The notes: generated by a model from the sequence alone, not told the origin. Positions 22,951 through 34,850 are shown, counted from the stretch's first letter. The stretch: 48,010 nt of DNA from Priapulus caudatus (GCF_000485595.1 NW_014577399.1:30808-78817), one strand, 5' to 3'. A program made the numbers and translations.

Positions 22951-23669
22951 AAGCCCGGCGCACACTAGCTCACAAGAACGGTATTGCTAGGGTTAGAATA
23001 CCTATTGTTAATAGACAATCCGTCGCACAGCCTGGTCGGGTAGGGCGCACACGTGAGTTATTTACTCAAGTAAAATGACGCATGAGGCATTTAACTCACG
23101 TGTGCGGCAGATTTTCGTTGAGTAATTTGACGCATCGTCATTTTTACTCACGTTGTGCGCGGATTTTCGTTGAGTAATTTGACTCGGGGTTTTCTATATT
23201 CAGCCGGTACGGAGAATTACGGTACGCATATATTTGCTAATATATTGACTAATCGCGCGTCAATAAACTCAATATTCACAGAGAGTATAGCTAAGACATG
23301 TGTCTATAGTATCTAGAATTTTAGAAATTTAATCATCTGTAATTCACTTCCGCGCGCATATATTTGCTATATTGACTAATCGTGCGTCAATAAACTCAAT
23401 ATTCACAGAGTATATGATTCAAGCCGGTACGGGAGATCATTTGCATAATATATTCTAGATACCTATAGACACATGTCTTAGCTATACTCTCTGTGAATAT
23501 TGAGTTATTGACGCGCGATTAGTCATATATATAGCAAATATATGCGTACCGTAATCTCCCGTACCGGCCTGAATATAGACACATTTGACTCATGCCGCAT
23601 GACTGCATTCTGCGGACGCCCGTGGCGTCATTTTACTTGAGTAAAATAACTCACGTGTGCACCGGGCTT
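22951..23669. mobile_element. nested inverted-repeat MITE with TAA duplication
   Basis: Outer ends AGCCCGGCGCACAC and GTGTGCACCGGGCT are inverted with one mismatch and bordered by TAA on both sides (22949-22951 and 23669-23671). Inside, about 37 bases around 'actcaagtaaaatgacgc' (23045-23081) repeat inverted at 23622-23658. Deeper still, arms of about 115 bases (23203-23317 and 23452-23570) form a long hairpin. A 3-bp TWA duplication fits PIF/Harbinger elements. The A1 copy is near 15828-16682. Confidence 0.65.
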
Positions 23670-23732
23670 AATAAACGCAAATATAGCGTAATGCATGCAT
23701 GCGTGAGGTACACATGCGCGGCAAGTGCACAT

Positions 23733-23757
23733 NNNNNNNNNNNNNNNNNNNNNNNNN
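23733..23757. other. assembly gap (25 N)
   Basis: 25 unknown bases separate block A2 from segment Y. A short fixed-size N run is usually a placeholder, so the true distance is unknown. Confidence 0.99.
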
Positions 23758-26725
23758 TACATTCTCTATAAAACTATGTCTTTTTCCAAAAACATCTATG
23801 TTTCAACAAAAGGGCAGAATTGAACGGGGACCGTAGTAAGTAAATAGGTCAAGACGGTACTCGCTGTTATCTAATTACCTGCTGCGAAAGCCATATGCCA
23901 GTAATTGTGTGTGTGGAGTGTGAGATGCAATCTCTTGATGAGGTTCTATTCATAATTTTGGTCAAGGATAGAGAACATATTGTCTCAATAAAAACCAATT
24001 GCATGTACATAAATTATAAGTAGTGTTATTGTTACATAATTAATAGTTTATATAGGTAGTTGACAACATGATTTTTATGTTAATTCATTACTCATCCTGG
24101 AATTGTGTTTATGTCTGATTACTCGAATTTGTGTGGTGTGATAAAGGATGAGAGGCAACAATATGAACAAAGAGAAGCAAATTGGGCTAGATGAAGTACA
24201 AATTTCAGTATACTTAGGTCAATGCTATCTGTGCACTTAACTGTCTTTGTCATCAGTATGAAACTAGACGATGAAATAGAGAAATTTGGTGCCTAGCGTT
24301 ATTAAATATAAATCTGATGTTTGATTCAAATTATTGCTCTCCTATCTCACTAATTGACCGCCCCCGAGCCCTTTTAGTCCATTCTACAAGAGGATTTCAG
24401 CCCGAATGCAGTGATACCCACTGATTGCCATGGGAAGATGGACAGTATAGGGGAGCTTGTCATGACTGGTATTTAACTTCGTCTGCTTTCCAGACGAGTG
24501 TGATGGAACTAGCTTATATTGTACAGCCAGCTGTATAGAATTAGTTTGGTTGCAATGACGTCAACATATGTACTGCTTAGCAATTAGCGTCTATCGCCAT
24601 GTACAGATTTGTGGCAATGTGTGCCTAGATGTAAGCTCTCGCATACGTTGGTGGTCAACATCCAGTCGCGAAATTAACCACATTTGGTTGTAAATTTTCT
24701 GCGTTGGGCAACGAAACGTTATAATTGAACATAGCCCCGATGTGGCTAGTGGTGCAAAACATTGGAGTAAATGGTCTTAGTTAATGATATTTCATCTTTC
24801 TTTAATGTGTAATGATCATCTGAGAATACCTATGAAATTCTGATATTTTTGTAATGATACTTGATAATTTCCTGTTAGGGCAGTCATATTCCCGATTCTT
24901 AAGTTTAGCGGGACTAACTAGTCAAACCATGTGTGTTGTCGCCTGCTAGGGGTCGCAACCACTTTGGTTTCCAGTTCTGTTTTCACAACTGGTGCCTTTG
25001 AAACGTGTGCTAATTTTACATGTTCGAAGTCGAAATGGGTGAGCTTTCTGATTATGAATGTAGCGTGAATGAGTACGATGCCAATGACCATGAGTAGGGA
25101 AGTGATTTTTTTTGTTTTCAAATTTCATGAAATAATAAATCTCTAAGAATACACCTATAAGAGTCTGTTTCCTGCTTTTCATAATATGATGAAATTGATT
25201 TCGGTGCCTGTAATACCTAGTGTGGCAAGTGAATTATATGCATTTCTACAAGCCGCTGCTGGGTCCAATGAGGGTGAAATTTTAGGTTGGCGGTACTGTC
25301 CAAACATGAATACGAGGATCACGCATAAACGATGAGAGTGTGATTCAGACATTGAAGGGAGTGACTGATCATCGGGTAGCCGAGTGCCTGGCTGATGCTA
25401 GCGTATGCTCCATAGACTAGGGCATTCAGCTTATTGTCTGAGAGAACGCAGGTGTCGCAGTTGGACGCATTTAATTTCACTCAATACAAGTGTGGTAAAG
25501 ATAAAAAATAGGATAAACGTTCTATAATTATTTTGTACATATTTAAAATATTTGAAATTCATTATTTTGGATGTCGTTTCCTAGTCAAGGTCTTCTGCGA
25601 TACAGTTTTTTATGAAGTCTTCCACATTTTGTTTGTTCTTTCTTGTATTTATGTTTTAATATATTCCAGCCCAGTTAAAAAGAACTTGTCTAGCATAAGA
25701 TATTCTACAGTTCTTTCATTTCACGAGATTCACTTGTAAGTTTTTTTGTTGGATAGCGAGACATTAAAAAGTATAGTTATTGCTGATATTAAGTAAAGCC
25801 GACAATTTCAAGAGCCGCATATGCTATTATTTATGTTGATCCGTCAATGGAAAATCAATAAAATAAGTCATTCTGACTGTTTTACAATTACAGTGAAAAC
25901 TGTTTGTAGCAAGGTTTATTTAGGACCAGGAAATTTTTCTGCTTTGTTTAGTAGCAGGTACATGTTATTTGTTATTATACAGTCTAGACCAATAAATCAA
26001 TATTATAATCAAACTCAAATTGGGCTACGCGAAAAAGAATTAGAACGTTTTGTTATCAGTGCTTTTGTTAGCATTTGTTATCAGAAGTTTGAATACAAGG
26101 AACTTATTACATGTGTGGGGATACTGTTAGTAATCTCCCGTTGACTATACGACTGTTTAGACACTAGTTTAAAGGAGCAGACTTGAAAGAGAGAAGAGAG
26201 AAGAGAGAGAGACGAGAGAGCGTTGTGTGGGCGCATGAAAGGATACAATGCGAAAAAGGGATAAGAGGGAAAAACAATTTAAAAAAAAGAGAAAGTTGAG
26301 ATGACGTGTATCAATGTAATCTGGATAATAATAGTTGTTGATATATATAATTTGCAGTAAAGGCAACGGGAAAACAGTTTTAGTGTGTTCTCGAATAGGA
26401 TGTAAAGCTAAGTCACATTATACTTTTATTAGAAAGTAATGTTTTTAGCATGTGATTTTAACAACATATTCTCCCTCACTATACAAAAAAGAGAGTGAAA
26501 GAAACACACTTTTTATAAAAAATTTCATCTTGACGCAAGAGGCGCAAAAATAATTATAAAACCTTAAAATTATGAATAGATCTATAATAGTGGCAAGAAG
26601 TGAGCTTGAAACAAATACATGTTGTTTAGTAGGGTCATACTTACTCATCATATAAAGGAACAACAAATCCCTAGATGGTGCACGAAACAAAAAATAGAAA
26701 CTTATAAAACATCTATGGCCTGCTG
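23758..26725. other. segment Y, AT-rich, little recognised
   Basis: Occupies between A2 and B2 the position that segment X holds between A1 and B1, but I see no similarity between X and Y. Apart from the weak exon candidate at 24918-25121 and a short purine run (26187-26222) nothing stands out. Frames here are short and low in complexity. Confidence 0.4.
24918..25121 (-). CDS. possible signal-anchor coding exon, 67 residues
   Basis: A short minus-strand frame starts MKTKKITSLLMVIGIVLIHA: four residues rich in Lys, then about 18 hydrophobic residues, then a Lys/His-rich polar stalk. This is the pattern of a type II membrane protein such as a Golgi transferase. No catalytic domain follows in the window, so it would be a first exon or a chance frame. 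Low confidence. Confidence 0.2.
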   Translation of the reverse strand: MKTKKITSLLMVIGIVLIHATFIIRKLTHFDFEHVKLAHVSKAPVVKTELETKVVATPSRRQHTWFD

Positions 26726-26729
26726 TCAC

Positions 26730-27885
26730 AGGGCGTGTAAAGACGTAGTTCTGTTTAATTGACATATATATTTGCACTTGTCTCGGCGGTACACGTGACA
26801 GTACCTTGCAAGGGAAACACTGTACATCGAGTCAATACTTGTATCAGCAGTAAAATTGCTCGTAGTCACAATCGAGTGAACAAGGAAGTTATAGTAAACA
26901 TATAGCCTTCCGCAAAGATTAGCCCTGGGCTCGAACTGAGGTTAGGATGGAGGCCGCGTATTTTTAGGCTTTCGATTGCTATGCGAAACGGCGCGGGTGC
27001 GACCTACATTCACAACCCCCCTCTCTCCCAGACGTGCAGTCGCAGAACAGATTAAGTCACAGTCAGAGTTGAGTTATTGACGAAGTTACAAAAGAGAGAC
27101 AGAGTATAACAGTTATGTCCTGTCTATCAATCGTCGACTCAATTATAACATATGGTAACTATTAGATTAGACAGAATTCATTCCACACACGGTCACCAGT
27201 ATAACGAAGTAAGAAGTAGAGAGTAAAGTCACCATGATCAATCACGTGCGACCATTCGTCACCTGATGTTGCAAGAAAATGCACACCAAAGATCCTACAG
27301 TGTACGAAACAAATCACAGTGTTCTATTCTTTGACTACAGTGTACCGGGACAACACACCATCCCTCCAAGCGACAACGATTGCTAAGACGTGGCTATGTG
27401 TTCAAATCGAAGACTCGAAATACTACGACTGATGAATATTACTCCTGATATTATGGCGTAAGTCGTACCGTATACGTAAGTCGTATAGTCGCACTAGCTG
27501 ATACGCGATAACACATCCGGCGCCATGATACACCTACCCTATAACACTCTAGTCCATCCCCTAACCTCTTACGGATAGCTATTAACCCTTACTTCACTTC
27601 AATGGAGGGAAGCTGCGAGAATAGCTCCTTCAGCAACTCACAACAGGTGCAGAACATACTTTCAATCGCGGAATTTCGGAGCAAAAATCAAAATAGATAC
27701 GTACGTACGCCTGTGTCCAGCCGCGCGTCTGGCGCGTGCCCGCGTCAACCATTGCAGATATACTGCCATGTGCGGCGACCTCTGCGTGGCACCGTCATAG
27801 ATGATGTTCGCAGGATACGTAGCGATTTACGTATTCGAGGTGTGACGTGCGGGCGGCACACCGCGCCAGTTACTCTATCACACTC
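26730..27885. repeat. block B, copy B2
   Basis: Second copy of block B (see 19634-20815), with single-base indels throughout and extra short insertions. It is not followed by block A; the next sequence is AT-rich and unrelated. Confidence 0.8.
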
Positions 27886-28044
27886 AAGTCAAATGAGCAC
27901 ACAATGGAACATTTACCATTTCGTCACTATGACTTATATTCAACTCAGATATATATATATACTCATAATACGTAATATATGAAATATATATATAAATCAG
28001 AATATAATTAATATATATTCATGAGCCCGCAATTAAGTCCCTCA

Positions 28045-28258
28045 GTAACAGGGGCGTGTACAGGATTTGTACAGGCGGGGGGGGGGGGTCTTAATAACCG
28101 TAACCCCATACTGTAGATGCACGCGAAGGGGTCTCTGGGATGACGCTGTCTGGAGGAAAATGTCTTTTAAATTAGACCGCCTTAGATGCTTTACTCCGCG
28201 AGAGGGGGGGAGGGTCCGACCCCGGACCCCCCCTGTCATACGCCTGCAGTACTCGAAA
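28045..28258. mobile_element. ~210-bp non-autonomous element with G-run ends
   Basis: The left end CAGGGGCGTGTACAGG and the right end, read inverted, GCAGGCGTATGACAGG are similar, and both are followed inward by long G (or C) runs. The interior has no ORF. It sits between block B2 and an 18-base inverted match to the end of block B1 (28293-28310). Confidence 0.6.
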
Positions 28259-28319
28259 TGGTAAAATGTCGCATTTGTGCCTCATGACGACCGTGTGAGT
28301 GAACTGGAGGTTGCATCAG

Positions 28320-29215
28320 CACGCACGTGACTAATATAATAATAGTATATAGTATATAGTATTATAATATATATATATATAATATATATAGTATATTTTT
28401 ATATTATACCAATATACCTATATTTTTACCAATGTACCGTAAAAAATAAACTAAATAAATAGGCCTACATGGCTGCGCATATTATAATATAATTGCATAT
28501 TATGATCAAGATTACATAATCTCTATAGTATTATGTACTCTTGATATTATCAAGAGCTAATAATACATGCATATTACTTATTAGGTTATACATATTATTA
28601 TTATACATAATTATATAATTATATCAGTAGCATATATATAATACAGCGAGCTGAACTAATTAAAATCATAGAATACTTTTATCAACTCTGACATAATACA
28701 ATATAGGTTATTATTACTCTAATAATATATCAGAGTAGATAATGGATATATAACCTATTCATCTACTCCTGATATTATCACTTTATCAGGGGTTAATAAT
28801 GACAAATTGACATTATTAAACCCTGATATTATACATAGACAGACAGATCATTCACCGATATACATCCGTATTATGAATTGTATGACATTTATAGTCATCA
28901 CATTCACTTTGATGGTCGAATTCGCAGCAGAGTACCGCACAGCCTACACTACAAGTCTACAATGCGAGATACAACATATAGGTTACTCATATATATATAT
29001 AGATACTCATATAGATACAAGATAGATACATACATAGATAGATACATATATACATATATAGATAGATACAGGAGTGTATCAATACTGATACACTCCTGAT
29101 AGATACATATATACATATATAGATAGATAGATACATATAGATACTCATATATATTATACGAGCTTCAGCCACTGATCGCTATAGATACTAACGTTAGTAT
29201 TATTATAATTATATA
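28320..29215. repeat. AT-rich palindromes and (GATA/TACATA) microsatellites
   Basis: 28320-28800 is almost pure A/T with many self-complementary words such as 'gatattatcaagagc'. 28980-29150 is a mix of GATA, TACATA and TATATA repeats with a central hairpin 'caggagtgtatcaatactga' and its inverted partner near 29070-29098. Frames over it on both strands are repeat artefacts. Confidence 0.75.
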
Positions 29216-29967
29216 GATGAGTGGCTTCAGCCAATGGCATATCCAGGAATTTTGATGGGGGGGGGGATCCTCGAGCGAGTAACAAAAGTCTGCAATTATT
29301 TTTTTTGTTAAATGTAAAAATAGTGCTTTAAAATCAATTTAGACGCTGTTTTGTTGACAATACTATTTCATCTGCAGCTCTATACGTAACAACGACACCT
29401 AACCCGACCATGCTGTGTGACAAACGTCAATATACACAGCCTGCTGCCTGACATCGGACATCCATCCATTGGATAATCTTGTACCTTCCCAAAAACTGCC
29501 GAACAATTACGTATATCTCAAATAAAATAATCATCTAAGCATTTCTGCCTTGTTTTGTATCAAGTATACCTTCAACTTATAGTATTCCAGCGTTGTTATT
29601 AAAACTAATACCTCAGTTCGCTGTGCACAGTGTAAATTTCAAGAGCCAAACCTAAATTTCACTTTAACCGCCAACCGTGTGAAATTTGTCCTGTTTATAC
29701 ATATAACTGTTTTATTTTTGTATTGGCAATTTGCTACATCAAAATAATTTTTTTGAATACGGTACTAAAAATATATAAGGCCTATCTGATAACTAAAATT
29801 GTAATTGCAATTTTTTTAACGAGGCCAGGATTAGGCCAGCTACGCGCTTTTAAGAGAAAAAGAAAATAGAGAATTTGTGAGTGTGTGTGTGCGCGCGTGC
29901 GCGCGTGTGTGCGTATGCGTGTCGGCGTGCGTGCCTGCGAGTATGGAAAGCATTTTGTACCAAAAAG

Positions 29968-30395
29968 CATAAAACCTAGTTTTAGACCTTAAGACCCGGT
30001 TTTAAGGTCTAAAACTAGGTTTTAAAGTCTGAAACCCGGATTTAAGGTCTTAATACATAGTTTTAGACCTTAAAACCTAGTTTAGACTTAAACCTAGTTA
30101 TTAGACTTAAACCCCGGTTTAAAGATCTTAAAACCAGCGTTAAGGCTAACACCCGTTATGCCTTAAACAGTTTAAAGCCTTAAAACCGTTTAACCGCTTT
30201 AAGAGTTAAAACGGGTTAGAGCTTAAAAACTAGCTTTTACGCTTTCCCATCTAAAACGGATTTAAAAGCTCTATACCTAGTTAGGGCGTACAAACTTGCG
30301 TTTTAGACCTTTAAAAACGGTTTAAGTAAAAGCCTTAATTCCAAGTTAGACTTAAAACCGGGTTTTAAGAGCTTAAAACTATAGTTTTACGTTCC
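29968..30395. repeat. minisatellite of TTTTAAGG-type units (left arm)
   Basis: Around 20 short units of 'aaaacctagttttagacctt' type, themselves near-palindromic, with frequent single-base indels. The inverted partner is 31785-32280. Confidence 0.8.
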
Positions 30396-30476
30396 CCGAG
30401 GCATTTAGTCCTGATTGGCTGTTGCTTATATGCTAGTTTCTGCGGACTGCAATACGTTCCTGGCGCGCGAAAACGA

Positions 30477-31688
30477 ACAAGAAGGGAAGCTGGTGGAAAA
30501 AGGGGAGAAGGGAGCGTGGAGCGCGAGGGGAGAGGCAGAAGCTGGGGAGAAGGAGAGGGGAGAAATGGTGAGAAAGGAAGCGAAGGAGAAGAGAGCGGTA
30601 GAAGAAGGGGGGGGGAGAGCCGGTGAGAAGGAGAAGAGAGAAGGAGGGGGAGAAGAGCTGCGGAGGAGGAGAAAGGAGAACTCGTGGAGAAAGAGGAGGA
30701 TGAACGTGGATGAAGAAGGGGAGAAGAAAGCTGGTGAAAAAGGAGGATGAGAAGCTGTGGAGAAGGAGGAGCGGAGGAGGAGAAGGAAACGCTGGGAGAA
30801 GGAGCAAGGAGAGAGAGAGAAGCTGTGGAGTAAGGAGCGGAGAGCGTGGAGAAATGAGGAAGGACGAAGGCAGAACTGTGAGAAATGAGGAAGGGCAGTA
30901 ATGGAAGCGGGGCAGAGGAAGCGAGAAGGGGTGAGGAGGGTAGAGGGGTGGGGAGAAGGAGGAAGAAGGAGCTGGTGAGACGCAGTTAGCTGCGTCACTC
31001 CTCTCACCAGTTTCTCCCCCATTCTCCTTCTCCACCAGCTTTCTTCCTCTCCTCCTTCTCCACCAGCTTCTCCCTTCTCCCTCCCCTCCCATCAGCTCCC
31101 TTCTCGACCCCTTCTCCCTTCCTCCTCTCACCAGCTTCTCCCCTCCTCCTTCTTACCAGCTTCTCCCTGCTCCCCCTCCTCCTTCTCCACCACTTCTCCC
31201 CTTCTCCTTCTCCCACAGCTATCCTTCTCCCCCTCCTCCACCAGTTCCTTCTCTCTTCCTCCCCTCCATCCTACACACCTCTCTTTTCTCCCTCCTTCTC
31301 CCTTTCTCCTTCTCCACCAGCTTCTCCCCCTCCTCACATTCTCCACCAGCTTCTCCTTCTCCCTTCCTCATTCTCCAACCAGCTTCTCCCTCCTCCTCCC
31401 CTTCCTCCTGCTCCACAGTTCTCCCTCCCCTTCTCCACCAGCTTCTCCCCCTCCCCTCCCTCCTTCTCACCAGCTTCTCCCCTCCTCTTTCTCCACCCAC
31501 CTTCTCACGTTCTCCCCTTCCATCCTTCTCCCCCTCCTCTTCTCCACCAGCCTTTCATCCTTCTCACCTCCTCTCACTAGCTCCCTTTCCACCTCCCATT
31601 CTCCCTTTTGCTCCTTACTCCACCGCTTCTCCCTCCTCCTTTCTCCACCAGCTTCTCCCCTCCTCCTTCCACCAGCTTCTCCCTCCTT
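30477..31688. repeat. polypurine tract meeting its polypyrimidine mirror
   Basis: 30477-30970 is nearly all A and G with recurring 'gctggtggagaagga' units. 31010-31688 is the inverted counterpart with 'ccaccagcttctcc' units. Such strands can form hairpin or triplex structures. Frames of 200 or more residues on the minus strand are Ser/Pro/Leu repeats derived from CTT/CCT and are not credible proteins. Confidence 0.85.
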
Positions 31689-33639
31689 GTTCGTTTTCCG
31701 TTGCCAGGAACTGTATCGCAGCTCCGCAGCAAACTAGAAAGCAAACTAGCCAAATCACGGAGCAAATGCTCGGGGAAGCCGTAAACCTGGTTTTAAGCGT
31801 CTTAAAACCCGGGTTTTAAGCTCATAAACTTCTTCTTACTGTTAGAATTAAGCTCTTAATAACTAGTTTATAGATGTTAAAACCAGCGGTGATAAGTCTA
31901 AAACCAATTTGACACCCTAAAACTAGGTATTTAAGCTTCAATTCGGTTTTAGAGCCTGAAAAACTTGGTTTAGACCTTAAAAACTGTTTTACGACCTTAA
32001 AACCAAGTTTTAGGGTCTAAAACTAGGCTTGTAAGCACATTTCGAGAGCCTTAAAACCCGGTTTTAAGGGCGAAAAACTAGGTTTTAATTAGAAACCGCC
32101 GGTTTTAAGCTCTTAAAACCTTGTTTTACCATAAACCGGGTATAGCCCTATAAAACCCTGTTTTAAGATCTTAAAACCTGGTTTTAATGTCTAAAAACTA
32201 GCTTTTACGGTCTAAAAACTACGGTATTAAGACCTTAAATCCTAGTTTAGACCTTAAAACCGGTTTAAGGTCTAAAACTATGTTTATGCCTTTTTGGTAC
32301 AAAATGCTTTCCATATTCGTGTGTTTGTGTAAAATAGCACGCGCGAGCGCACGTTGTGTGTTGTGCGTTTCGTGCGGTGTGCGGTCACAGCGCGCGCTGT
32401 GTTTGCGATCGTGTCAAGGGCTAAACAAAACACAACGCGCACGCACCCACCACGCACGCACGCACACGCTGCGCGCACACACACACAAAGTAGCATGAGC
32501 GAGAAGATATTAGTCCAGGCATTTCGTGAACAAAATGCAACAGGTATGAGATCTGTCATTGAGTGTAGTTTTTTGATTACCCAGATATATGCCTCTATAA
32601 AATATCAAAGTCTTAAGGAATCCTCGGGAATCATGCGCGCCATAAAAAAAATGCCGCCATACAACTGATATTTCCCTATATCTCCGCTTCTAAATAAACA
32701 TAGAATTTGATTTTAAGCTGCAAACATACATTTATGGGCCAGGAATCCAATCACACACATTCCAATAAGACTAAACCTGCGACCAAAAAAAGTCGGGGGG
32801 AAAAATGGGCAGCCAAAACCAGATGTCATGGCCATGGTGACCAGATAAAGAAATTTGAATACGGACAGGGAAACGATGCGAGGACGGACGACAGACGGGA
32901 GCGAATGAGTGTCCCCTCCTATGCGTAAGAGAATCCTTGAAGGCTAAGAAACCCGAATCCTGAATGTCCATCTAGACTGCCACACTTTGCGCCCTACAGT
33001 ACAATGCGAGTGGTGACATTACTACGGACAGTTCGTCAGGCGAGCGCATTGGCAAATCTAGGGCGTGCACCTTGAATCTGTGTCCAAAATCTGCCTACCT
33101 GGCAGCCATCTGCGGCACAACTCTACACCAAAATCAGCCGCCGCTATGGAGCGGCATGACAAGTCAAGGTATGAAACATTTTTTTCCCAGATGTGTAACC
33201 AACGACTGCAGAAGGGTTCCATTTGTCAGAAGAGGTGATCGGCCGTATGGGTGGATCTGTCCGATAGATCTTACCACGACAGTGCTGATGAGGAGTACTG
33301 AAGACCAGCGTGCCTGACGAGAGGCGAGCATGACAGACCCAAAGAACTCTCATATGGCCTCTCCAGCCGCCTGTTCTTGAAGTAAACAAGCTATGCAGCA
33401 GCTCACAGTCAACTACAACACTCTCGTGAACAGAAAACAAGACCAACAATTGCCTAAACAAGTACGTGACTATGAAAGACACCATCATTTATCAGCTATC
33501 GCAGAGAAACACCCTTCAGTCAGCTCAAAGCTGCGCGCATCTCGACAGTGTGCATCAACACCAACAGTCAATGTGGACTCAGCCGAAAACTGTTGGAACC
33601 AGCTATCCCTAACACATGGATAGACAAACTGCCTGCTGA

Positions 33640-34850
33640 CCACTACCATCAAGAGGAAGGATCAGGCCATTACCTTGGCTGCCGACAAGTCGGCAGTAAA
33701 GATTAACTGGTGAGCATACAGGGCGAATCCCCGAGCTGCTTTTCCAGCGACTGACAATTGCTGCAAAAGCTCAGAGAACTGGATCTGTGTTTCAAATATG
33801 AGCTGTGCAGTTACCCACCAGCTCTGTTTGATTCCACACTGCTGCTCCGACAGCCACAGAAACCAGTGCTAGCAGATGCTATCTGGACACTACTGACACA
33901 CGATGCACCCGGAATCACAGGCCAAGTCCACTACGTGTTGGATGGTGGGGCACTAGTCCAGCGCATTCCATGGGCACGTGGCTCAACATACAAAGGTATC
34001 TGCACGCAATACACAGAGTATGTCACAAAGAAGTATGGACAGGCAACAGTCGTGTTTGATGGCTATGATGGTACATCAACAAAGGACACAACACACCAGA
34101 GACGTACGAGAGGGAATGCTGGAGCAACGGTGACGTTTGATGAAGATATGCAGGTCACAATAAAGAAAGAACAATTCCTGGCAAACAAGACAAACAAGCA
34201 GCGCTTCATCAACATGCTCAGCACCAAACTACGGGCACAGAACTGCCAGACACATCATTCTGCAGGTGATGCTGATCTCCTCATAATGCAGAAGGCAGTG
34301 GAGTCTGCAGCCACCACTGATACTGTGCTGAGCGGAGATGACACAGATCTGCTCATCCTGCTCATCTACCACACCAACCTTAAGTCATGTGACCTGTTCT
34401 TCCAACCCGAACCAAAGAAGAATGTGAAGAAACCGCGTGTCTGGAACATGAAGTCTGTCAAGCAGCAGTTAGGCCCCGATGTATCACAGCACATCTTCTT
34501 CATGCACGCTCTCCTGGGATGTGATACTACTTCCCGCGTGTATGGCATTGGCAAGGGAGCTTCCCTCAACAAATTCAAAACCAGTGCGCACTTCCGTGAA
34601 CAAGCCAATGTGTTTGACAGACAGGCAGCTAGCGTCCACCGATAATGTTGTAGAAGCAGGAGAGAAAGCCCTGGCATGCCTGTACAATGGGAAGCCTGGA
34701 GAGTCACTCAACATGGTGCGACATATGCGGTTCTGCCAGAAGGTCGCCTCCAGCACTTCTCATGTGCAACCCCAAAGTCTACCGCCCACATCAGCAGCAG
34801 CGAAACACCACAGCCTTCGTGTCTACTACCAGGTCGTACAACATTGACGA
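33640..34850 (+). pseudogene. FEN/XPG-like 5' nuclease domain protein, frameshifted
   Basis: The main frame (33758-34645, 295 residues) has, in order: YVLDGGALV (59-67), VVFDGYDG (98-105), an acidic segment AGDADLLIMQKAVE (169-182), LSGDDTDLLIL (191-201) and ALLGCDTTSRVYGIGKG (251-267). These match the spacing of metal-binding acids and the LLGsDy..GIGpk turn of FEN1/XPG nucleases. This is inference from motifs, not an annotated family. The matching upstream part (KRKDQAITLAADKSAVKIN near 33650, then IPELLFQRLTIAAKAQ near 33730) is in other frames. The downstream part (DNVVEAGEKALACLYNG.. to about 34845) needs a frame change near 34625. At least three frameshifts suggest a pseudogene, or sequencing errors. 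I recall similar multi-copy uncharacterised proteins in cnidarians and molluscs. Confidence 0.7.

Larger units (their letters stand above)
20832..23732. repeat. block A, copy A2, ending at an N gap
   Basis: Second copy of block A, directly after B1. It has fewer extra bases than A1, so internal elements are clearest here: RT fragment 20838-21190, satellite 21667-21785, element 21801-22073, foldback 22588-22885, and nested MITE 22951-23669. The left edge cuts into the RT fragment, which in A1 continues further. The right edge is lost in the gap. Confidence 0.8.
29878..32492. mobile_element. giant imperfect palindrome (foldback-like element)
   Basis: Outer inverted ends: 'tatggaaagcattttgtacc' at 29942 and its complement ending at 32315. 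Moving inward each arm shows, in mirror order, a minisatellite of 'cctagttttaagg'-like units (29968-30395; 31785-32280), a unique spacer (30396-30476; 31690-31780, sharing 'ccccgag', 'ttcctggc', 'aaaacgaacaa'), and a purine tract that becomes a pyrimidine tract (30477-30970; 31010-31688). The centre is GACGCAG-ttag-CTGCGTC (30979-30996). Outside the ends a GT-rich run (29878-29941) faces a CA-rich run (32440-32492). The right arm is longer by about 300 bases. The architecture recalls Foldback/TU elements. Long frames inside are translations of the purine tract, not genes. Confidence 0.8.

Noticed and set aside
30426-31216. Minus-strand frames of 198 and 232 residues
   Set aside because: They are read through the mirrored purine/pyrimidine tract and are repeats of a few residues with no gene-like composition.
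32496-32550. Possible short first exon (MSEKILVQAFREQNATG then a GTATGA donor)
   Set aside because: The reading is attractive but only 17 residues, next to a CA-rich repeat, with no matching downstream exon found.
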